The notes under the pieces are model-generated. The model saw nothing but the letters and a program-made list of their open reading frames with translations. It had not been told where the DNA came from and ran no database searches. Position numbers and translations under genes: made by a program. Of a stretch of DNA of 64,000 nt, positions 1-12,543 are shown one piece after another (position 1 is the stretch's first letter; every line of letters begins with the position of its first letter). Source of the DNA: Gnetum montanum (taxonomy: Eukaryota; Streptophyta; Gnetopsida; Gnetales; Gnetaceae); the NCBI GenBank assembly GCA_015680685.1, contig MNCI01002984.1, positions 586,248-650,247 of the forward strand, read 5' to 3'.

Positions 1-1531
1 GGTGTTCTCAACCTCTTTGAGTCTCTTTTGAAGCTATTGAAAGGCTTCATCACATGTTATTGCTTGGTTGATAAAAGTGGGATCAGCGAGGCGAGCTCTC
101 AATTTGGTAACTTATGTTGCCAAGCATTGGTTCTCAACTCAAGCTACTTCAAGTTGCTCGTCTAGGATGATGCATTTGCCCCTTGCCTTAAGTAGCTCCA
201 ACTCGATTGTAGTGATGATATCTAGAAGGTTAAAGACATCTAAAATTTTTTGCCCGATTCCCACCAATCGATCCAGCAATTTGCCATGTTGGGTTGTGCC
301 TATTTTGTCATTGATGGTTTTTGCGGATGTCTACACATCTCCAAGTTCTTAGATTTGACTTTGTGGGCACCTGCATTCTTTGGGTTGAGAAAATTAGTGT
401 CCCACACTCCATCTAGCTTAAGGTTTAGGCTACTTCATTGAGGTGGCTCATGGTTGGTCTATACATAGATGGATCACCACCACTCATTCTTGCTTGTTGC
501 TATTGTTATTGCAAGAGCTATGCTCAGAGTTTGTGCATGCTTTCAAGAGTAGTGCGGGACTTCGGTGTTGTCTCATGAATAGGTGGTGGTTGTTGCTTCT
601 CTTATTTGATTACTTTTGTAAGCACTTTGTTCTTCATCATCTTCACCCAAGAAGCAGTTAGAGCACATTGGACAACACCATTTGTGTAGCAGGCTATGCC
701 TCCCCTCTTGCATAATTTTCAGATGAGGCATGGAATAGGGAGTGCCTTCCTTCCATGTTTGTTCTTCCTGAAGCACATCTCTATCTCAAGATAGATTAGC
801 TGTGGAAGGTTGATTGGGAATCTATCACTTAGAGCGGTGCATGCATGGGTGGAGAAAGTTGTGATCTTGCTAGGCCTTACCATTGGATTAAGGTGACAGG
901 TTGTAATTTTAAAGTATGCACGTTCCATTGTGATAAGTGCATCAAACTTCTTATGGTCCACTCCATAACATCACTATGTTCATTCTTTCTTGATGCTTGG
1001 ATCTACCTACATTAGAATTTCTGCAAGATTGGCCCCAGTCTCTTATAACCCAAGGGCCTCAAAAATATCCTTAATTTTGACTATTGAACCAACCTGCTTA
1101 TTGCTCTAGAAAAGGTATGTCTCTTCCATGTACTGCTCCCTACTAGAAGTGATGGTGGACCACATAGGAGAGTTTTGCAATTAAGCTTTGACTTCTAGAG
1201 GAGAAAACACCAAGAAGGGTCCAAAATTTAGCTCTTGAAGCATAGATTTCTAAACCTCCTTGGATGCAATTTGTTTAAGGAAGGCCTTCATCAAGGTGAC
1301 CTCAAGGTTCGATCTTGGCTTTGGTGCATAATCTTGGTGAGATTGTTCAGTTGTGGTCACTTCAGGAATTTGTCAAACAAATTCTACTTTAGGATTCTCC
1401 CAAAGAGGTCCTGTTACATGGATTTTGGTTGCCTGCTCTTGCGGCTATTCTTGGTCCCTTCCAATTCTTGGTCGTTTGTCCCTTGGTTGGGATGGTCCTC
1501 CCTCCTATGCGTGCTTTTCTTTAGGTGCCAT
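1..1531 (-). pseudogene. Element A env-position ORF (ORF3), 5' part
   Basis: This is the homologue of the region at 39301-42125 in element C, in the same orientation relative to pol. The start codon (complement of 1529-1531) lines up with the ATG of C; both proteins begin Met-Ala-Pro-Lys. Shared stretches include one around Asn-Pro-Met-Val-Arg-Pro and one around Pro-Ile-Asn-Leu-Pro. Several in-frame stops and frameshifts are present and the window edge removes the coiled-coil C-terminal half. No signal peptide or membrane helices are evident, so it does not look like an envelope protein. See the C entry for the domain suggestion. Confidence 0.6.
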
Positions 1532-3680
1532 CTATGGTGACAAAAAAACCAAGGATTAGCATATGGTATGTAACTTATAACATTTAAGTACCTTATCTCC
1601 ATGGGTAGTTACACTTTGACTAAGTTATGATCATGGTAGATTGATTATTTTAATATTATTTTGATGTCATTTCTTTTAGAAGTTTACCAAAGTTTGTTAA
1701 AAGGATTGAAGTTCTTCAAATTGATGTTTTAATGTTGGTTTATTAGTTAAACCTTTGTAGGAGTTAGAAAAAATTGGAAAAAAATTTCATCCAAAACTTA
1801 AGGTTTGTGGCCCCCATGACAAAAAGCTTACCTCCGATAGTTATAGGATTGAAGAATGAAGTTAATTGGACAAATGGTTAGGAAGTTATTACCCTTGGAA
1901 GGGTTTGGGCTCTAAAACATTCAAAAACTTCCCTCTTGTTTAAGCTTAAATGTGAACAATTACTAAGTGTGGCCATGTATTTATAGACTTTTTATGCTAC
2001 ATTGATGGGGTCTCATATACATGGTCAGCTCCTTAAATGGGGTCTTGTCGATGGAGCCTATGGAGAAAATTTTTTACTTTTAAAAAATTCAAAAAATAGA
2101 GAGAGTTTAAGCATGAGATTGGGGTTCTCGAAGAGCTAGAAAAGCTATGAACATGATGAAATGCTTGAAGAGGGCTTGATTATTCACTAAAATTGGATTT
2201 TTGATTAGAGAAATGCTATTAAGGAGCACACATTGGGATGCCATCAATGGGGAATGTAGAATGCTTCAATTGTGAAAATGCCTAAGGATAAGGAGCTAAA
2301 CTAATCAAACCAATGAAAATGTAAGTGGGTCCTCCCCATAGCAGGCTCATGCCCTTTTTGCCCTTGCATATCCTCAAACCAAGGAGTTTGTGGACCCTGG
2401 GGTTGATTAATGGTTATGGAAAGTTAAGAACCTAATCTAGAAGAATCTACCTAGGAATTTTAACATATCAAACTAAGACATTAAATAAGACATGGAAACC
2501 CATAGTGAGGTGAATATTTGAAAGCATTGGTGGATGAGAGAGAAACTAGAATGTAGTTCCATTTTATGGTCACATGAAGTCCCTTGTGGATTTTGTGGTT
2601 AAATAACCCAATAAAGTTCATCCTTAGTTCAGATCAAAACCAACCACTTCCAATGCCTTTGCATCAATACTCTAAGACTAGTTCAACCCCTTGAGACACA
2701 AGAATGCTCCTATAGATCAATCACTATTCCTTATTGAGAATAAAAGAGAACATGAAGTGAGAAAGGACCTTAGTTAGAGGGGATCTTTAGGCATGGGCAA
2801 CATGTCTTTCTAGTCCCATAACCAGTGCTTGTAGCCTATTATTTTTTCTGAGGGATGTGCTTTGAATCTACATCTTTGTTTTGGATTAGGGATGTGCTTT
2901 GAATCTACATCTTTGTTTTGGATTGGATAATTTTTGTGTTTTAATGGATTTTTGAATGGAAACCACATGATGCAAAGACTTAACTTCCTATTATTGGTCA
3001 ATAGCGGAACAATAAGAAATCCATGAAAACACTCATGCACTCAAGAGTTTGAGCAAGTATAGAGAGCATCGAATCTTTTTGAAGCCACATGCTTATTAAT
3101 CCATTTAATCTTTCCCAAGTTTGGAAACTATCAAGGTCACAAGTTTGTTAAAGTTTCATTAAAGAAAGGGACCTCATATTTCCAAAACAAGAAACACCAT
3201 AGATTATGTGGATGGGTAGATGATGTGGTCTCACTACCTATTCCATGAAAAAGAAACAATGTCTTAGTTATCAATACCAAAATTCAAAGATAGAATCTAG
3301 ACATTAGTAATTAAAAACATTAAGTACAAACCACCATTAGCAAACAACTATAACATCATTGTGTCTTGTTGGCAATAAAGGAGAGAAAAACAAACATTAG
3401 AAAATATAAGAAAAACCAAACCAAAATATAAAATAAAATATAAAAGAAATTGTAAAATATCCAAGAAAGGTAAAATGTATTAACGATGGTGTAAAACAAA
3501 AAGTGTAAAAATAAAAAGGTGTAAAACAAAAAAGTGTAACACAAAAAAGTATAAAAGCTGAGGAGCCACTTATATAATTAGCATGGATAGCCATCTCACC
3601 CATGACTGAGTTAAAAGAAGGAGATTTGAAATATTGAGAGTGGTTTTCCATCCGATGAGGTGTTGGTAGCATGAGCTCTT
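1532..3680 (-). other. Element A spacer between integrase and ORF3
   Basis: About 2.1 kb without a conserved reading frame, matching 37690-39300 of element C. It contains a run of T-rich motifs on the minus strand at about 3400-3560 (repeats of TTTTACACTTTT), which produces phenylalanine-rich chance ORFs, and a 37-bp tandem duplication. Nothing indicates a gene. Confidence 0.6.
2851..2924. repeat. 37-bp direct tandem duplication in the element A spacer
   Basis: Two copies starting AGGGATGTGCTTTGAATC at 2851 and 2888 lie head to tail and are nearly identical. Element C does not show the duplication at the corresponding place, so it arose in this copy. Confidence 0.8.
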
Positions 3681-4931
3681 TTGGGCTCATGGAAAGGTTT
3701 AACTTGTTGTGTGTTGACCAATAGTTTTTTATTTGGGCTCTTAGGTTTGTAAATCAACATGACCTCAGAAGGAAATGTTTCATAGATGATATACGACCAT
3801 TCCCACAATGTTTAAAACTTAGTTCATTGAGGCACATGTGTGGGATTCTAGTAGAGGACCTTGTCTCCTAGTTGAAATTTTACTTTCTTTATTTTGAGGC
3901 CATGACGTTGTTTGCTAAATGCCTTGTGCACTTTGTTCAAGGACAGGATCACCAATGTATTCTCATCTAGCATGTAAAAACTGATCAGCTAGGCTAAAGT
4001 CAAGGTCAAGGTCATAGACTATTGAAAGTGTACAAAGCTAAGACTGAATAGGAAGAGTTGGAAGTTTTCTATACACTAGCTCATCGAGAGAGTAGCCTAT
4101 AGGAAGTTTCCATGTTGAGCGGTAGGCCCAAAGGACATCGTTATGTTTTGTATTCTAGTCTCTTCTATATTTGCTAATTGTTCTATTTAAGATCTTAGTG
4201 ATCTTCACATTTGTAACCTTAGCTTGACCATTAGCTTGGAGGTGGCAGGGTGTTGTTAATTTATGTTTTACCCCCAAGTGTTGCATGAGCTTTCAAAAGG
4301 TGGTGCCTTTAAAATGAGTACCATTATGAGAAATTAGTGCATGTGGCACCTCAAACCTATTTATAACATTTTATTATATAAATCGAGTAGCTATGGAAGA
4401 TGTACAATTGGTGACGGCTATTGCTTCTACACATTTTGTACAATAATTAACAATGACTATAATGTATGCCTTTCCATTTGAGATGGATGTGATGGGATCC
4501 ATAAAGTCAATGCCTCAGATGTTGAAGGGTTATAATGGTTGGATCCACTACTAATGTCCCTTCATTTAAGTGGTTATCCCACCATTATGTTAACAATGAT
4601 TACAAGAGTGGATGAAGTGGTGAGTGTTCCTAAAGAGTGTTGTCTAATAATACCTTGCCATCAAGATCTTAATGGTAGTGCATCTCCTAGCATAGTGGCC
4701 CCCACAAGGAGCCTCTTGAGCATCTTAGAGGATGCAAAATTGATTAGCATTAAGAACATACCAATGAACCAAGCCATTGACGCATACTTTGTAAAGGTGT
4801 CCATTAATCTCCATGAAGTGTTTGGCTTGATGAAGAAACTGTTGTTTCTTTATGTGGTCTAACTTTTGTGGAATCTCCTTAGTGAGAAGATAAGTAAGGA
4901 TGCCATCATACCAATTAGGCTTAGTGAACAC
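3680..4931 (-). pseudogene. Element A integrase (decayed)
   Basis: The segment continues pol after RNase H. The N-terminal part (4725-4931 on the minus strand) reads through WYDGILTYLL and the ING-LYKVC strand that precedes the zinc-binding part of Ty3/gypsy integrases. The core at about 3900-4500 matches the element C integrase in broken frames, and the C-terminal end at about 3680-3810 shows the FPSEVMLIYKPK...VNTQQVK pattern of the integrase tail. Stops and frameshifts make it non-functional. Confidence 0.7.
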
Positions 4932-5012
4932 TTATTCATTTATAGCACTAGCAAAGAGGAGTTCATTAGGAAATTGATTAGAAAGTGGGTTCTCCTCCTA
5001 TTTATTGTCCCA

Positions 5013-5370
5013 TCATAATCGAGACAAGTGGTCAATAATCACATTCTCGATTCCTTTTTGGTCTACCATTGTGATATTGATTTCTTGCAAGATCACAAGA
5101 CATTGTATGGCAGGGGGGCTCACCATTGGCTTGTTCATCAAAAATTGGATTGCACTATGGTTTGTGTGCATAGACACATTGTACCCAAGCACATAATACC
5201 TGAATTTCTCCAAGGCATACACCATCACCATTAATTCTTTCTCTGTTGTGATGTAGTTGAGATATGCACTAACAATGCTTTGGCTTGCATAGTGGATGTA
5301 GTAAGGATGTTTTTGGTCATCCAAATATGTGAGCACACCTCCCAAGGCATAATTTGATGTGTCCATCATA
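5013..5370 (-). pseudogene. Element A RNase H domain
   Basis: A 118-codon open stretch with the Ty3/gypsy RNase H layout: MDTSNYALGGVL at the N-terminus (first catalytic Asp), then TTEKELMVMVYALEKFRYY carrying the second acidic residue, then HTNHSAIQFLMNK, where the family normally has HTDH. It ends in DHLSRL, as expected at the RNase H-integrase linker. This is the best preserved piece of element A. The Asp-to-Asn change in the HTDH motif suggests loss of activity. Confidence 0.88.
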
Positions 5371-5399
5371 ATGAAAAATAATCTAGACCAGTCTAGTGC

Positions 5400-6290
5400 T
5401 CATAGAATTGGAGTTTCTACAAGCTTCTACATAAGTTTCTAGAATGCCTTTTCACATTCCTTAGTTTAGATGAATAGAGCATCTTTTTTTATAAGCTCCA
5501 CCAACAATTTAGTGGTCTTAGAAAAATTCTCTATGAATCAATGGCAGTAGGCAATGTGTCCAAGGAATGATTAGACATCTTTGACAGTTTTTGGTTGCTG
5601 GGTAATTCCTTGGATGACCCTTATTTTTTCAGGGCCAACCTCAATCCTTGCTTGAGATATTTTGTGCCCCAAAACAATGTCCTCTTAGACCATTAGATGG
5701 CTCTTCTACCAATTAAGCCAATGGTTAGTCTCCACACACCTTTTTAGCACTTACTCAAGGTGGTCTAGGGCTTACTCAAATGTAATACCATAGGTGGAGA
5801 AGTTATTCATTAATACTTTCATCCCACTACTAATTTTCTATTAAAAGATATTAAGGACAAGGCGTTGAAAGGTTACAGAGGCATTGCATAGATCAAATGA
5901 CATCTTTCTATATGCAAAAGTCCCCTATGAACTTGTGAATGTACTTTTGGCCTAATCCTGAGGTGTTATCTAAATTTGGTTATAGCCACTATAATAATCT
6001 AGAACTATATAATAGCAATGCCTAGAAATAATGTCAAACACTTGGTCCACAAATGGCGATGGAAAATAATCTTTGTAGGTTGCCATCTTCAATAGCTTGA
6101 AGTCAATACAGATCACCCACTTGCCACCTTTTTTTGGCATGATCGCAAATGGGCTAACACACTCACTATCTACAACAAGATAGATGAACCCTGCCTTTAG
6201 GAGTTGTTCAATCTCCTCCTTGATGATCTACTTTAGTTTGAGTTCAACTGCCATTGCAGTTGACTCTTTGACTTTATGAAAGGATCCATA
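5400..6290 (-). pseudogene. Element A reverse transcriptase (decayed)
   Basis: The minus strand reads SPFAIMPKKGGKWVICIDFK followed by a PFVDQVFD block, then YYSGYNQI, where the family has DGYSGYNQI. It then breaks into other frames near the region of the catalytic motif. Stops at YNQI-stop and PQD-stop fall where element C and the family have Gln or charged residues. It belongs with the RNase H at 5013-5370. Confidence 0.8.
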
Positions 6291-6899
6291 TATATGTGGT
6301 CTTGGCATATCCTAAGATCAATCCTAGTGATTTTAGGCTATAACCAAGCAAAGGCTATTAGCCATTTTTTGAACACCTTCAACAACATCTTTTTCTATTC
6401 AAGAGTAAGATTGGCATTAATTATCATCAGCTTACCATTTTTTAGAAAATCATATTTCATGCTAGCAAGTAAAGTGTTCAACTCTAGGGGCTCTTGTTTA
6501 AAGCTTTTACGGATTTTCAACTCTTCCCAATACATGTCATCAAGTTTATCATTAGAGAGTTGGTGATAAACTTGCTTCAATTCATCCATGTCTTTAACAT
6601 AGGCACTTATTAAGCTCTTAGTTGGTTCCATGCAAAGTGTTGAGCTACTTTCAGGATCAGCTATTAGTCACTAGGTGTCCTATTTTGTGGCTACTATGTA
6701 CAAGCAACTTTAAATTTCTATCTCATCTACACACTATTTACATGTTTTGATTGATGTACTTTTTATAGCCCATACTTTTTGCACATAGTTGCACCCTGTA
6801 TCATTGTATGCGATGCATGGAACTCTCTTCTTCTTGATCTTTCTAAATACATTTTCCTTGAAAATATCCAAGGAAAGATCTTTGATTCTCAATCATGCA

Positions 6900-7260
6900 T
6901 CAATAGTGCTTAACCAAGCCCTTACAATGATGATTGGGAAGGACCCCTTGTAATTATCAACTCAGATCACTAGGAAATTAGTAGAATAGGACCACCCATA
7001 GATGGTGGTCACAATGTCCTCCACCAGTTCCAAGGAAATAGTGATGGATTAGTCTACCAACTCAAGAGAGATATTACTCTTTTTAAGTGGAGGCAAGTTC
7101 TAGTCTTTGTACATCTCATGAGAAATTAGATTTATACCAGATCCTAAATCCAGAAGAGCTTTGCAAGGCTCATTCCCATTGATTTGCAAATAGATGAGGG
7201 GACTTTTAGGATCAAATATTTTCTTGGGAAGTTATCCAACCTTTATCCAATCGGTTACCA
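6900..7260 (-). pseudogene. Element A retropepsin-like protease
   Basis: The minus strand encodes EPCKALLDLGSGINLIS, aligning with EPCKALLDSGSSVNLIS in element C (34042-34539). The catalytic D-S/T-G triad has become Asp-Leu-Gly, a single TCA-to-TTA change, so this copy would be inactive even without its stops. It sits between gag and reverse transcriptase as expected. Confidence 0.72.
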
Positions 7261-10200
7261 CATGGGTTAACATGATGGTATGCACCTTGGAAGGTGTTTG
7301 GCTCGAAGGGGACTCGAATGGAGTAGATGCAGATGATGAGGGAAAGTAGAGTTATCAATTGCATAAGTTTGTAAGGGTTTCGTAGGATTGTTGGTTTGGA
7401 AGAATGGTATTTTTTGAAATTTGGTTTTCAAACCACTTGCCTAAAGAGCCAACTATTAGTTAATAGCCTTGGTGGCATTGCATTGTTGTAGTTGGGCTGG
7501 AATTTCACCCTATGTTAATGGAGTTAGTGGAAATTGAGTTGAGGTTGGAGGGACATGTGTAGCAAGATGAGGAGGGTAATGAGAAAATGGGGATTCCCCT
7601 ATTAGAGATTAGGCTATGTAGTACTTAGGAGGGTAGTAATGATGCTAGAATGAAGCATGACTAGAAGAGCCATGTAGAGAAATGGGGTACTGAACATAGT
7701 ACCCATATGGATCTAGCTATCGGTAAGGGTACTGCTACCTTGGTGGCGGCATTTGCCATGACTGTGGGTGCTACCACTAATGGTACTACTCATAAGGTTG
7801 TGGTGGAGCTCCACTTGGATAGTAGGCTTATTGTTGGTGAAACTGCCTAAGGTTGCCTAAAGGATAAGGAATCCTTCTAGGTGCTTACCTTCTAGCCAAT
7901 TTAGGATTTAGAGTGTACATCCCAGATTCCTGCAAGTGTGATACAATGGGGCAACATCCCCTAGGATGTTCATATTGGTAGATGTCACATCCATCATCAT
8001 CATCTGTTTCAGACTCCACAACCTCCTCTACTATAGCAACCTTGCCCTTATCCCTTTGATGGGCACATTTAGCTTCCTTCCTTCTCTTGCGATCACAATC
8101 AATACTTTGCTCTTTATATTTTTAAGTTATTTTTAGAGCGGTTTGGAACTTTTCATCCAAAGAGTCTCACATTTTATGTACCTTAGCTAAAATTTTGGAG
8201 ATAGATTTCTGAATCGGGAAGGTCTTTCATTGCACTACCTCATCAAGTGGTGCTTCCTCCTCATTGTTACAGAACTGGACTTTCCTGTTTCTGATGGAAG
8301 GATTCCAATTGTACTTCTTAGCACTTTTTCTCTATCTTAACTCTCCTTCTTCTTTGGCAACCTACTTAATCAACCTTTGAATATGATGAGCTCTTAGTTC
8401 TAAAAGCCTCCCTTAGGCATAGAGCCTAAGAGTTCTCCTTGTTTCTATGTGGAGCCCATCTATGATATGGTGAAGCTGCTCCTTTTGAGAATAACCATGG
8501 CTAGGACATCGATGCAAAAGGGAATAATATCTATCCATAGCTACATCCAAGGGTTCATGTGTTTTTTATTTCCAACCTTGGATCTACTTTCTCAAGTTGG
8601 ATACTTAGGAGTACATTTGATGCTTGTTGTTGAAGAGCTCAAGCATTGTACTACATCTATGGATTGATTTTGGCTCTAACAAATGGTATCAACTTTTAGC
8701 TTCTTTGATGAGTATCATTAGAAATAGTTTTAATTTTTTCCATTCATTCTCCATGTTTTGTAAGGCATAGACATAGTGAAAGGCTTGAAGATGGTTCTAT
8801 GGATCTAAGTTGTATCCCCCTCAAATTTAGCAATATTGGTCATATTTGTAGCGATCGAAAACATTAGCAGTTGGAATGTCCAGGGGTTCATAGGTACATA
8901 GCCTTGACCTTGCCTCCGCATGAGGGTCTTTGTTAGGAAACGGAGTTGGAGTGCCCTGGACGGTCTTGTCAATCGAATAGGAACTTTGCTAGTTGCAACC
9001 GAGGTATCGGGTGCAACCGGGGGGAGGGGGGTGACATGGTTAGCTAGAATGAGAGAGTTAATGTTGTGAGATAATGCTAAGTGTTTTAATGGTATTCTTA
9101 GTAGTACCAAGGCCAGCTAAGCCTAAGTGTAGTGAGGTTTTCTAGCATGAGAATGGTGGTGCAAGTGTGCAAAAAACGTGTAAAGTATTGAAAAGTGCAA
9201 ATGCGGTATTGAATGTTAAAGAAAATGCTTAAAATGCAATGGAGTTTGAAAGAAAGAAATACTGGTACCACTAGGAAGTGTAGCAATTACAAATGAGCAT
9301 TGAGGAGGTATGGAGTGTATAAACAGGTGTAGTAGTAGCATAGCCACAATCTCTAGGGTGTCTGGGGTGAAGATTGACATCTACTGTGAGGTTTGTGCCT
9401 ACTGGGTTGGTTACCACGGTGTCCTGTGGGTTGCGGTGTGCTACAGTGTTGAATGGGATGCAAAGGTATTGCCAAGATGTTGACACACTCCAATGTGCAG
9501 TGTGCTCAAGGTGCATCGAGTGCTAGGTGGTACTCTAAAATGCTAATTGCTACTTGGATTTGCTAGCCAAATGCTTCAAATGCCCACTACTAGAATGAAT
9601 TACCAACCCCTAGAGTGTGGAATGCGAGGGTATTTATTGGCTTAGGGTTAGCATGAAGTGTGGATTGAGCACCACATGGTAAAGGGGTAGGTGGGGCCAC
9701 GCTAACCTTTGCTACCCTTCTACTGGAGTAATTGGTGCTATGCTCTAGTATGCTCCACTACACCTTGAGAGATTGGTAGATTGTGGCTATGTTTCCAAGC
9801 TTGCATGTGCCAAGACTACAATGTACTTGCAAACAATGCATAATAGTGTAATTTAGAGGCTACACTTTGAGACTACATTCTCCCCTCTTTTGAGTATAGG
9901 TACAATTTTGGGACATAAAGGGGGTACAAAAAGAGTGCAAGTTGTTGATCCTTCTTGCCAGAGGAGTGTTAGAGCTAGAATGAAGGCCTGTGCTAAGCTT
10001 TAAAAGCTTTTGAAGGTAGTTTCGTGTGACTATGCTAGCTACACTTTGGAGCATAGCTCAATAGTTAGGCAAAGTTTGCAAAAAACTAAAGTCTAGTGCT
10101 ACTATGCTTATGATCGTAACAGGATGGGATAGGGCATAGTATGGAAACTTAGAAAAATCTATCAAAAATTGTAGTCCTTGCTCTTGCTATGCTAGTTACA

Positions 10201-11540
10201 CTCGGGAGTGTAGCAGGAGGGGTAGCTTCAGGAGTTAAAAAATCTACCAAATTCCTTTTCCATGCTGAGTTAGCTTGACAACTTCTGGCTTGACACTAGT
10301 GCAAACTAGCCACCAAAGTGCTGTTATGCTAAAGAGCGTAGTAGGAGGAATGTGAGTGTAGTAGGACACTTAGACAAAATTTTTACAGCTGCTGTTTGAC
10401 ACTTAGAAAATTTTGCAGATCTAGTTCTATGTTGCATGCTATGCTGGCTACACTCTAGAGCATAGCCCCCAATAGTGGGATCATGGCCCAAACACTTAAA
10501 AAAAAATTTACCTTGTTTGGCACATAGACAAATTTTCCCTTAAAATGCTATTGCCTAAATTTGGTGGTGTTTCAATATCCAACCACTTTCTTCTGCTATG
10601 TCTCATGCCTTGTCGGAATTCTCACTACCTTTGTGATATTTAGCATGTTTCAAGTTGCAAGAAAAGGCTTATCATAGTCATTACCTTTATGATGGTCATG
10701 ATGCCTATGATGCCCTTTTTTGTCCCTTCTTTCATGATGGCTGGCCTTCCTTGATTGCCCATGCCCCTGATCTCACCTAGTTCGGCAAGCCTTATGATCA
10801 TATCTATCTTGTTAGTTACCTCCGTCATTGTCACATCCTTTGTGGCTTTGGTCAAAGCTAGAGGAGGAAGAAGAGGATGAAAAAGGTGAAGAGGAAGAAG
10901 GACCAGCACCACTGGTATGCTTGTTACTCCCTCTTCTATGGTCATGACCATGATCATCATCATGATCCATGTCCTTGTCCTTGCGATGACTCCTACCTTT
11001 GGATCCCCCATTATCATGGAACTCATTCTTGCCTAAACTAGGATTGTTTACAATGGACTATAAATTCTAGTTCAAGCTTCCTTCATGAAAACCAAGGGGA
11101 GGAGAGTCAGTGAAGTGAGAATCCTCAGAGCATGGATCCTCACTCTCTTTTTCACCTAGTAAGAATAAGGGGTTATTAAACCATTTCTCCTTCATAGCTT
11201 CATCGTACCTCTCCTGTTGTTGATCTCTTTTGCATTCTGCCTTAGTGGGATGGTAATCCTTAGAGTCATGATAGTGCATAATGTATTTAGCATTGAGCCC
11301 CTAGATGCCCAACCTCATAAGAGTTTGCTGGAGCATCGTAGGAACTAATCGATTGGATGGCAACATAATGTTGCCCTCCATGTCTTCCCACTACGTTTGT
11401 TCATCTTGATGTAGGATGAAGGTGAAGTTTGGCACATACTCATTGGGATGAGTGTATACCACTTGACATTATTGGGGCATTGGCTGATTTGATCATTAAT
11501 TCCTTTGATTGGATGTATGCTTGAATCATCCATGTGAGAA
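7261..11540 (-). pseudogene. Element A gag region, interrupted by a solo LTR
   Basis: The N-terminal part (about 10575-11540) gives a hydrophilic protein with a His/Asp-rich stretch, a serine run and a Lys/Arg-rich stretch. The segment at 10640-11026 aligns with the start of the element C gag at 32251-32440 (shared text around GNQGRPAIMKEG). The reading resumes at about 8846 and continues to 7261, matching 32520-34040 of C; this part is Pro/Gln/Tyr-rich towards the end. The 1.7-kb solo LTR at 8847-10574 splits it. No intact zinc knuckle was found. Confidence 0.6.
8847..10574 (-). mobile_element. Solo LTR of the B family inside element A gag
   Basis: On the minus strand it runs from TGAAACACCACCAAA to CGATCGCTACA, 1728 bp, and aligns along its length with the 3' LTR of element B (30635-32250). 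Flanks are ATATT (8842-8846) and ATATC (10575-10579). The uninterrupted sequence in element C has ATATC in the same orientation, so this is a 5-bp target duplication with one later change. It contains four palindromic GCTATGCTCTAGAGCATAGC-like modules in the U3 part (10050-10466), a TATA-like CCAATAAATA at 9631-9640 and a G-rich tract at 9019-9031. No internal region remains, which is the signature of LTR-LTR recombination. Confidence 0.85.
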
Positions 11541-11681
11541 GAAGATATTTTAGATTAAATGAAAATAGCAGTGTGTTTTTTACAATTATTATTATTATTT
11601 TGAATGATTGTGACTTTAAGGTTCATTCCAATGATGAATAATTCTCACTAAGTCCTAAATAGTGCACATAGCTAACCAAAG

Positions 11682-11699
11682 TCCTTGGCAACGGCGCCA
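11682..11699 (-). other. Primer binding site of element A (tRNA-Asp type)
   Basis: The minus strand reads TGGCGCCGTTGCCAAGGA one base after the LTR end. The usual Athila-type site complementary to the 3' end of tRNA-Asp is TGGCGCCGTTGCCGGGGA, so 16 of 18 bases agree. It fixes the strand and the inner border of the 5' LTR. Confidence 0.85.
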
Positions 11700-11700
11700 A

Positions 11701-12543
11701 TGATGAACAACGAGTATACCCTATGCCCAAGCATACAAATCACTACTGTCCACTAAGTGATTTGGTAAAATTTGGAAGACTTTAGGTTTCTACGTACATT
11801 GGTTCTAGGAGGTGAATCTAATCATTTCAATTGTTGTCTTTCCAATCTTTCTTATGAAGTGCAAGTGTATGGTTAAGTGTAACTAAGGCATATGATTATA
11901 TTTATTTTATCTTTTATATTTTAAGTCACCTAAGAACATGACTAAGGTAAATAAATGTTTAACTAATCTAATAACTATCTAATGTTTAACTAATCTTAAC
12001 ATAAGAATTCATTCCCACTTTCCACATACATCCTGAACACATATAGTGCCATTGGTTACCAAGCGTTAAGTGCTATTGGGATTACTAAGCGTTAAACATA
12101 TGCTTAAAGTGGTCATACTTATGTGTGCAATTTAATCAATATTAATTAATTATTTAAAAAAAGTAAAGTAAATCGCATGAATATTAAATTCTTAAGGAAA
12201 CCATTAATCTATTACAAGTGCTATAAGGTTTTATCAGAAAAGCTTATCTTTATTGTTGTCCACACTGAAGTGCTTAGGTACAATAGTGCTTGAATAAAGA
12301 TCCATACACTTCTTTGACTCTTGTTGTGGGCACTCAGAAAATATTTTAACCCTTAAATGGAAAAACTACAAGTGCTTCACTGTAATTATGAAAATATTAC
12401 CATAAATGTGGTGGGTAGGCACACATTTATAGGTAGGAACATGGGGCCTTGTGGATGGGTGCACATTAGTGGATCAAACCACATGTCGATGAGATCTCTT
12501 TGATGGGGTTGCATTGATGTGGCCCAACAATCATAACTCATTA
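11701..12543 (-). repeat. 5' LTR of element A
   Basis: 843 bp, bounded inside by TCATCA next to the primer site. The outer end, TAATGAGTTATGATTGTTGG on the minus strand, matches the start of the element C LTR (TGATGAATCATGATTG). Family termini are therefore TGATGA...TCATCA, and the first dinucleotide of this copy has decayed from TG to TA. It holds a TATA-like CCTATAAATG near 12425 and the conserved block TTGTTGGGCCACATCAA near the U3 end. Confidence 0.82.

Larger units (their letters stand above)
1..12543 (-). mobile_element. Element A: Athila-like Ty3/gypsy LTR retrotransposon, 3' end outside the window
   Basis: Read on the minus strand from 12543 downward, the order is 5' LTR, tRNA-Asp-type primer site, gag, retropepsin, reverse transcriptase, RNase H, integrase, a T-rich spacer and an extra coding region cut by base 1. 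Integrase after RT-RNase H is the Ty3/gypsy order. A tRNA-Asp primer site plus an extra ORF behind pol is typical of the Athila group. Element C has the same parts in the same order on the plus strand; position 1 here corresponds to about 41080 in C, so the 3' LTR should lie roughly 2 kb left of the window. All coding parts contain stops and frameshifts, so the copy is dead. A solo LTR of the B family interrupts gag. Confidence 0.88.

Noticed and set aside
3397-3690. Phenylalanine-rich minus-strand frames suggesting a membrane protein
   Set aside because: They come from T-rich repeats in the integrase-ORF3 spacer, and the homologous part of element C does not keep the same protein.
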